Assembly: GCA_949130485.1 (NCBI GenBank)
Contig: OX422189.1
Coordinates: 4,710,720-4,774,719 of the forward strand
Source of the DNA: Agelas oroides
Lineage: Eukaryota > Porifera > Demospongiae > Agelasida > Agelasidae
Direction: 5' to 3'
DNA length: 64,000 nt
The notes under the pieces are model-generated. The model ran no database searches and was not told the DNA's origin. It saw nothing but the letters and a program-made list of their open reading frames with translations. Positions 60,397 through 64,000 of this stretch are shown piece after piece (position 1 is the stretch's first letter; every line of letters begins with the position of its first letter). Position numbers and translations under genes: made by a program.

Positions 60397-62718
60397 ATGC
60401 GAGAAACTGTTGAGGAAAAAGCACACCGAATGATGATGGAGGTGGATGACGGTGAGAGTGGGGAGGGGCCTTCTTCATTCTGGGTGGTGCGCGTCCCTCA
60501 GGCGGTGTTTAGCACAGATCCAGAGGAAACTCTAAGAGTGAGGAGGTGTTACCAATACCACACACACACACACATTATTGTAATACTTTTACTTCTGACA
60601 ACATATAACTTAGTTTAGACCCCACATCCACATGTAACTTAGTCTAGACCCCACATCCACATGTAACTTAGTTTAGACCCCACATCCACATGTAACTTAG
60701 TCTAGACCCCACATCCACATGTAACTTAGTCTAGACCCCAGACGTTTCTGGCTGCGTGAGGGCCTGGCAATGTCTTGAGCACTGGAATGCTGTTGTTGGT
60801 GTTGCTGAGGGAAAAGAACTCCGCATCAGCCAACCTGTGTTATACTAATATCAGAAAGTGAATATACAGTATGGTAGAACATGGAAATATTGAAAATTGG
60901 AGTAGCTAGTTCCCGACCAATTACGTTGAAGATCTGAAAATGAACTTTGCAAGATTCAAAAGCCGTAGCATTCCAGCAAGACACTTCCAAGCAAGGTTTT
61001 TCCCCAGACGTTTCCTCACGTGTATAGGATCCAGACTAAATGGGCTAAATCGCCTATGTAGACACAAGCATTTCCAGTTCTACCCTGATTTTTTAGCCTC
61101 GTTCCCACGCTCTGCCCAGCATTCCATCTCATGCAGTATGAAAACTGGGCATGGGCTTCAGAATGAGGCTACTGAACATTCACAATACATTATTGGTCAT
61201 TGAAGTATCAAGTAACCAAACTTTGGAGAAGATGTAGGTGCTAATGGTTTACATGCTTAAAATGGGATAGGCCTGAAAATCACTACCATAAAGCCTATTG
61301 TCACTTCAATAGGAGTGCACTTGAGAATGTTCTAGGTAGGCTATTGCATGAAATACTTGCATGCATACTGTGTGTGTATTGCATGTGTGACAGCTGTATA
61401 TGTAAGTGATACCATGTCTTGTGAGAGCTCTAGAGCCAAAGCTAATGGGCCCTGTGATGTGTGAGACAACTGTGGCTGTCTCACACATCACAGGGCCTAG
61501 AGAGCCTGCATCCCCCTGGGTGTATATACATTCAACTTCCTGTATAAACTTCAAGGTAAGTGAAAGCAATAAAACATGACATAGTGGAAAGAAGTGCCTG
61601 GAGGGAGGGGCAAAACTAGCCAAAAAGGAAGAGGGGCCTGGAAAAATAACAAAGATGGGGATCGAAGCCAGGGTTTTATACAGAGGGGGGGGCTGGAATT
61701 CCTCCCCCCCTCCCAGCCTCAATTTCCCCCCTGAGAAGGCTATAATTCTTGTTTTCTCATATTGCATTTGGTACAATTGACCCTTCTAGCTGATTTATTT
61801 CTTTTCTATTAAACACAGCCAGAGTTTGAGGGAGTGTTCAGGACATATGGTGAAGACGTGAAATTCAACTACCTGAGGAGCTTTGGGCGTGTGAGTGTGA
61901 CCTATCCCTCACCAGAGCAGGCAGAGCTTGCACAGAGTAACCTAAACAACCTGGAGTTTCAGGGAGCCAGCCTGAAGATGAGACCTGTCAAGGTAAAACT
62001 CCATTAAGAATCAATTTCATTTTTTTTTATTTATTTATTTTTATATAATAATTCTTGTGATCATATTACATGATACACAAAGGACACAAGAAATGTGTTA
62101 TTGTTTGGGTGAAGGGATTTTCTGTATGTTAGATTGTGACTACAAATCTTTTGTGATTTCTTGACTTGATTTAGTGTGGTAAAATTATTCTAATTATAAT
62201 TACCAGGTATACATGTATATACATGTACACCGGTACAACCATTCATTTTTTGGTGAAAGCCCATTGGGTATTTATCGTCCGTCTAATTCGCACAAATGCA
62301 CAGGAGTGAATGGGGAAGCTTTGCTGGTACATGTATGTGCAGTTGATATAAAAAAAAAAAACACTACAAATCACATGTGAGTCAGTGTCAGTACTACACG
62401 TCATGTGAGAATCCGTATTAGGTACTACAAGTCATGTGCGCTATGCCTGGACGTGCAATGAAATCGTTTGCAGTTCATACTTGAGATACCAGTAGTTTGC
62501 AGTTCATACTTGAGATACATGTACCAGTAGTTTGCAGTTTATACATGTACTTGAGGGCTTGCAATCTGCTAGGCCCAAAGTTTAGTGGAAAGATGCAAGA
62601 TGTTTAAGGTCAGATCACAACCCTCCTTTCGTTTATGAGTGGTGTTCCATATGCTGCTCTTAGGCTACTCTAGCATGTCACTGTCCTTTTGCAGCCCTAC
62701 AGGAGCAACCACAAGTAG
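60397..62718 (+). CDS. RCAN: Calcipressin-like protein (RCAN family), short form
   Basis: Three exons: 60397-60537, 61819-61992 and 62695-62718 (TAG), 112 residues. Calcipressins bind and modulate calcineurin. The RRM-like core is clear: WVVRVPQAVFSTDPEET, then FEGVFRTYGEDVKFNYLRSF, then GRVSVTYPSPEQAELAQ and the FQGASLKMRPVK strand. The usual C-terminal half with the SPPxSPP repeats and PxIxIT-like calcineurin site is missing: the predicted last exon adds only PYRSNHK. Either a longer splice form uses exons further right (a PPPDVQ-like stretch after an acceptor-like TTCAG ends in a donor-like site at 63180-63200, but its phase does not fit), or the gene is shortened. Confidence 0.75.
60607..60735. 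repeat. 30-bp minisatellite, about 4.5 copies
   Basis: Unit ACTTAGTCTAGACCCCACAT plus CCACATGTAA, with T/C variation, in intron 1 of the calcipressin-like gene. Confidence 0.9.
61090..61172. mobile_element. Foldback of the TAGCCTCG family
   Basis: TAGCCTCGTTCCCACGCTCT to GGGCTTCAGAATGAGGCTA. Flanks CTGATTTTT and CTGAACATT match at only 6 of 9 bases. Intronic. Confidence 0.55.
61448..61497. repeat. Perfect 21-bp-arm hairpin
   Basis: GGCCCTGTGATGTGTGAGAC(A), an 8-base loop, and the exact reverse complement. Intronic. Could be a tiny foldback or a hairpin in the pre-mRNA. Confidence 0.85.
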
Positions 62719-62873
62719 CCTTCGCACGACTGTGCCCAACTTTCTCTGTCTATTAATGTAAGGGGGACTTGCATGTGTGTCACGTGAGGCGTGAACCTCA
62801 CTCAGGGTGACAGTCCAATGGTGTGAGTACATCTCCCATAGATACCATGGCCAGGCTTGTCCAGGGTATGAGT

Positions 62874-62951
62874 TAGCCTTGTTCCCAGACCAATCCCAGA
62901 TTTTTGTCTTGCAGTGAGGCGAAATCTGGGAGAGGCCTGGGAGTGAGGCTA
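62874..62951. mobile_element. 78-bp Mutator-like foldback
   Basis: TAGCCTTGTTCCCAGACC to GGCCTGGGAGTGAGGCTA, flanked by GGTATGAGT (62865-62873) and GGTATGAGC (62952-62960), 8 of 9 matching. Confidence 0.8.
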
Positions 62952-63497
62952 GGTATGAGCAGCTGTGTGTGTACTATAACTTTGTGTAGCCACCTAAACA
63001 TGGTTAATGAGGTGTGTGTAGCAGCATAGCCGCCCAAACACAGTCATGAGTGGTTAATGAGGCATATGTAAATGTGGCAGTTTATTTTGCATAACCGCCC
63101 AAACGTAGTTGTGGTACGTACTCTGTTATAATGGATGATGGGTGGTCGCGAACGATTAACCTGTGACGCCACACCTTCAGACCCCCTCCTGATGTCCAGG
63201 TAGGTTACTGCACAAGATGAGTGCATTTCAGATTGTGAAGAAAGTCCCTTGGGACCAGAACGTTGTACGTGTACATGTAAGTGCTAAAGTTTGAGGTACA
63301 CAAGAATAATTGTTTATAGCAAATGTTCAGTTGAGCTTTAGTCTCCACTGCACTAGTAATAACAACAATAGTGATGAAAAACAACTGTAAGTTGGAAAAG
63401 GAAGACATTACTTTGCACAATAAGCAAGACCAGCACAGATTAGCAGTTGATTGTGATACAGGTACATGTGTATATAAATTGTGTATGTTGCATGCAT

Positions 63498-64000
63498 TCA
63501 CTGTATGTAAATATCAATACGTTCAATTGGAGTATCTTCATGGCGCGTGGCAGTACTTGCGCAGATTCTCACTTCAAGATTGCTGGTACTGGGAGAAGAA
63601 AGCTGTCTTACGAACCACGGTGGGGAGTTGTACGAACAGCAGCTGCTAATGTTCCCACAACCCATTCCGTCCCAGAGAGGATCACTGCTCTCAAACACTT
63701 GATGTGTTTGAAAAGTGGTGGTGCCTGCTTCACAAAAGTAGTTATTTCCAACAAAGGTGGGAACGCTGATTGTGTGAGGGTTTCTTGGGTTGGTACACGG
63801 ACATACCTCTGCGCTATTATCAGTCTCATCGAGACCAGCAGCAAATGTCCAAATATGGTTACGTTGTCCTACACCATTTGTTATAATAACTCCATCAACG
63901 TAATTGTCATTGATAGTCAGTGAGCGGAGGGCATTGTAGTAATTGAAGGCATTTGTGCTACCAAACTGGTAGCCAATGATCCTCCCGCACACCTTGCTGT
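63498..64000 (-). CDS. Cys-rich extracellular domain protein, C-terminal part
   Basis: About 167 codons, open to the window edge and ending in a stop at 63498. Features are GYQFGSTNAFNYY, then DNYVDGVIITNGVGQRNHIW, then TFAAGLDE and a string of Cys residues (CPC, NYFCEAG, GCGNISSCC, PPWFVRQL, EVRIC), closing with EDTPIERIDIYIQ. I associate this pattern with a domain abundant in sponge and cnidarian secreted or membrane proteins; I know no named function. Disulfide bonding and extracellular location are inferred from the Cys content. The 5' part lies beyond the window. Confidence 0.7.
   Translation of the reverse strand, partial: SKVCGRIIGYQFGSTNAFNYYNALRSLTINDNYVDGVIITNGVGQRNHIWTFAAGLDETDNSAEVCPCTNPRNPHTISVPTFVGNNYFCEAGTTTFQTHQVFESSDPLWDGMGCGNISSCCSYNSPPWFVRQLSSPSTSNLEVRICASTATRHEDTPIERIDIYIQ

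Overview
The window looks like nuclear DNA of an early-branching animal, most likely a demosponge; this is inferred, not proven. Genes are split by short GT-AG introns and encode animal proteins (GFPT, NUDC, a calcipressin, a translin-interactor-like coiled-coil protein). There is an intron-containing tRNA-Leu(CAA), and the last gene carries a Cys-rich domain I associate with sponges and cnidarians. Roughly half of the sequence is mobile or repeat DNA, much of it nested.

Layout. 1-4.2 kb: 3' part of GFPT (+), with mobile elements in its introns. 4.8-16.6 kb: a patchwork of repeat units holding a tyrosine recombinase gene (-) and a broken non-LTR retrotransposon (LINE). The LINE is split by a 2.36-kb element with 657-bp terminal inverted repeats. 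16.6-22.4 kb: a possible RabGAP C-terminal fragment (+) and a 3.35-kb long-inverted-repeat element that itself holds a tRNA-like SINE and other foldbacks. 22.46 kb: tRNA-Leu. 24-25.7 kb: decayed cadherin-like and reverse-transcriptase-like fragments (-). 30.4-31.1 kb: an intronless methyltransferase (-).

31.7-42.8 kb: two oppositely oriented arrays of the same 8/9-bp minisatellite bracket a divergent gene pair. One gene is a 645-residue P-loop ATPase with SF3-helicase-like motifs (33.1-36.9 kb, -). The other is a roughly 935-residue KDZ/HMGXB3-type transposase-related protein (37.3-41.1 kb, +). They share a promoter region of about 430 bp, and I regard them as the best candidate for an undescribed two-gene mobile or domesticated system.

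44.6-63 kb: complete NUDC (+, 14 exons) with at least nine mobile elements in its introns, a TSNAXIP1-like gene (-, 8 exons), and a short calcipressin-like gene (+) whose ATG lies 30 bp from the ATG of its divergent neighbour. The window ends inside the Cys-rich domain gene (-).

The most consistent repeat signal is a family of foldback elements with ends TAGTCTCG or TAGCCTCG. Eight copies have perfect 9-bp target duplications and one has an 8/9 match; three copies are nested in one another at 44.99-45.80 kb. A 9-bp duplication is the hallmark of Mutator-like elements. Exon joins were checked by reading frame and splice sites only; no database search was possible.
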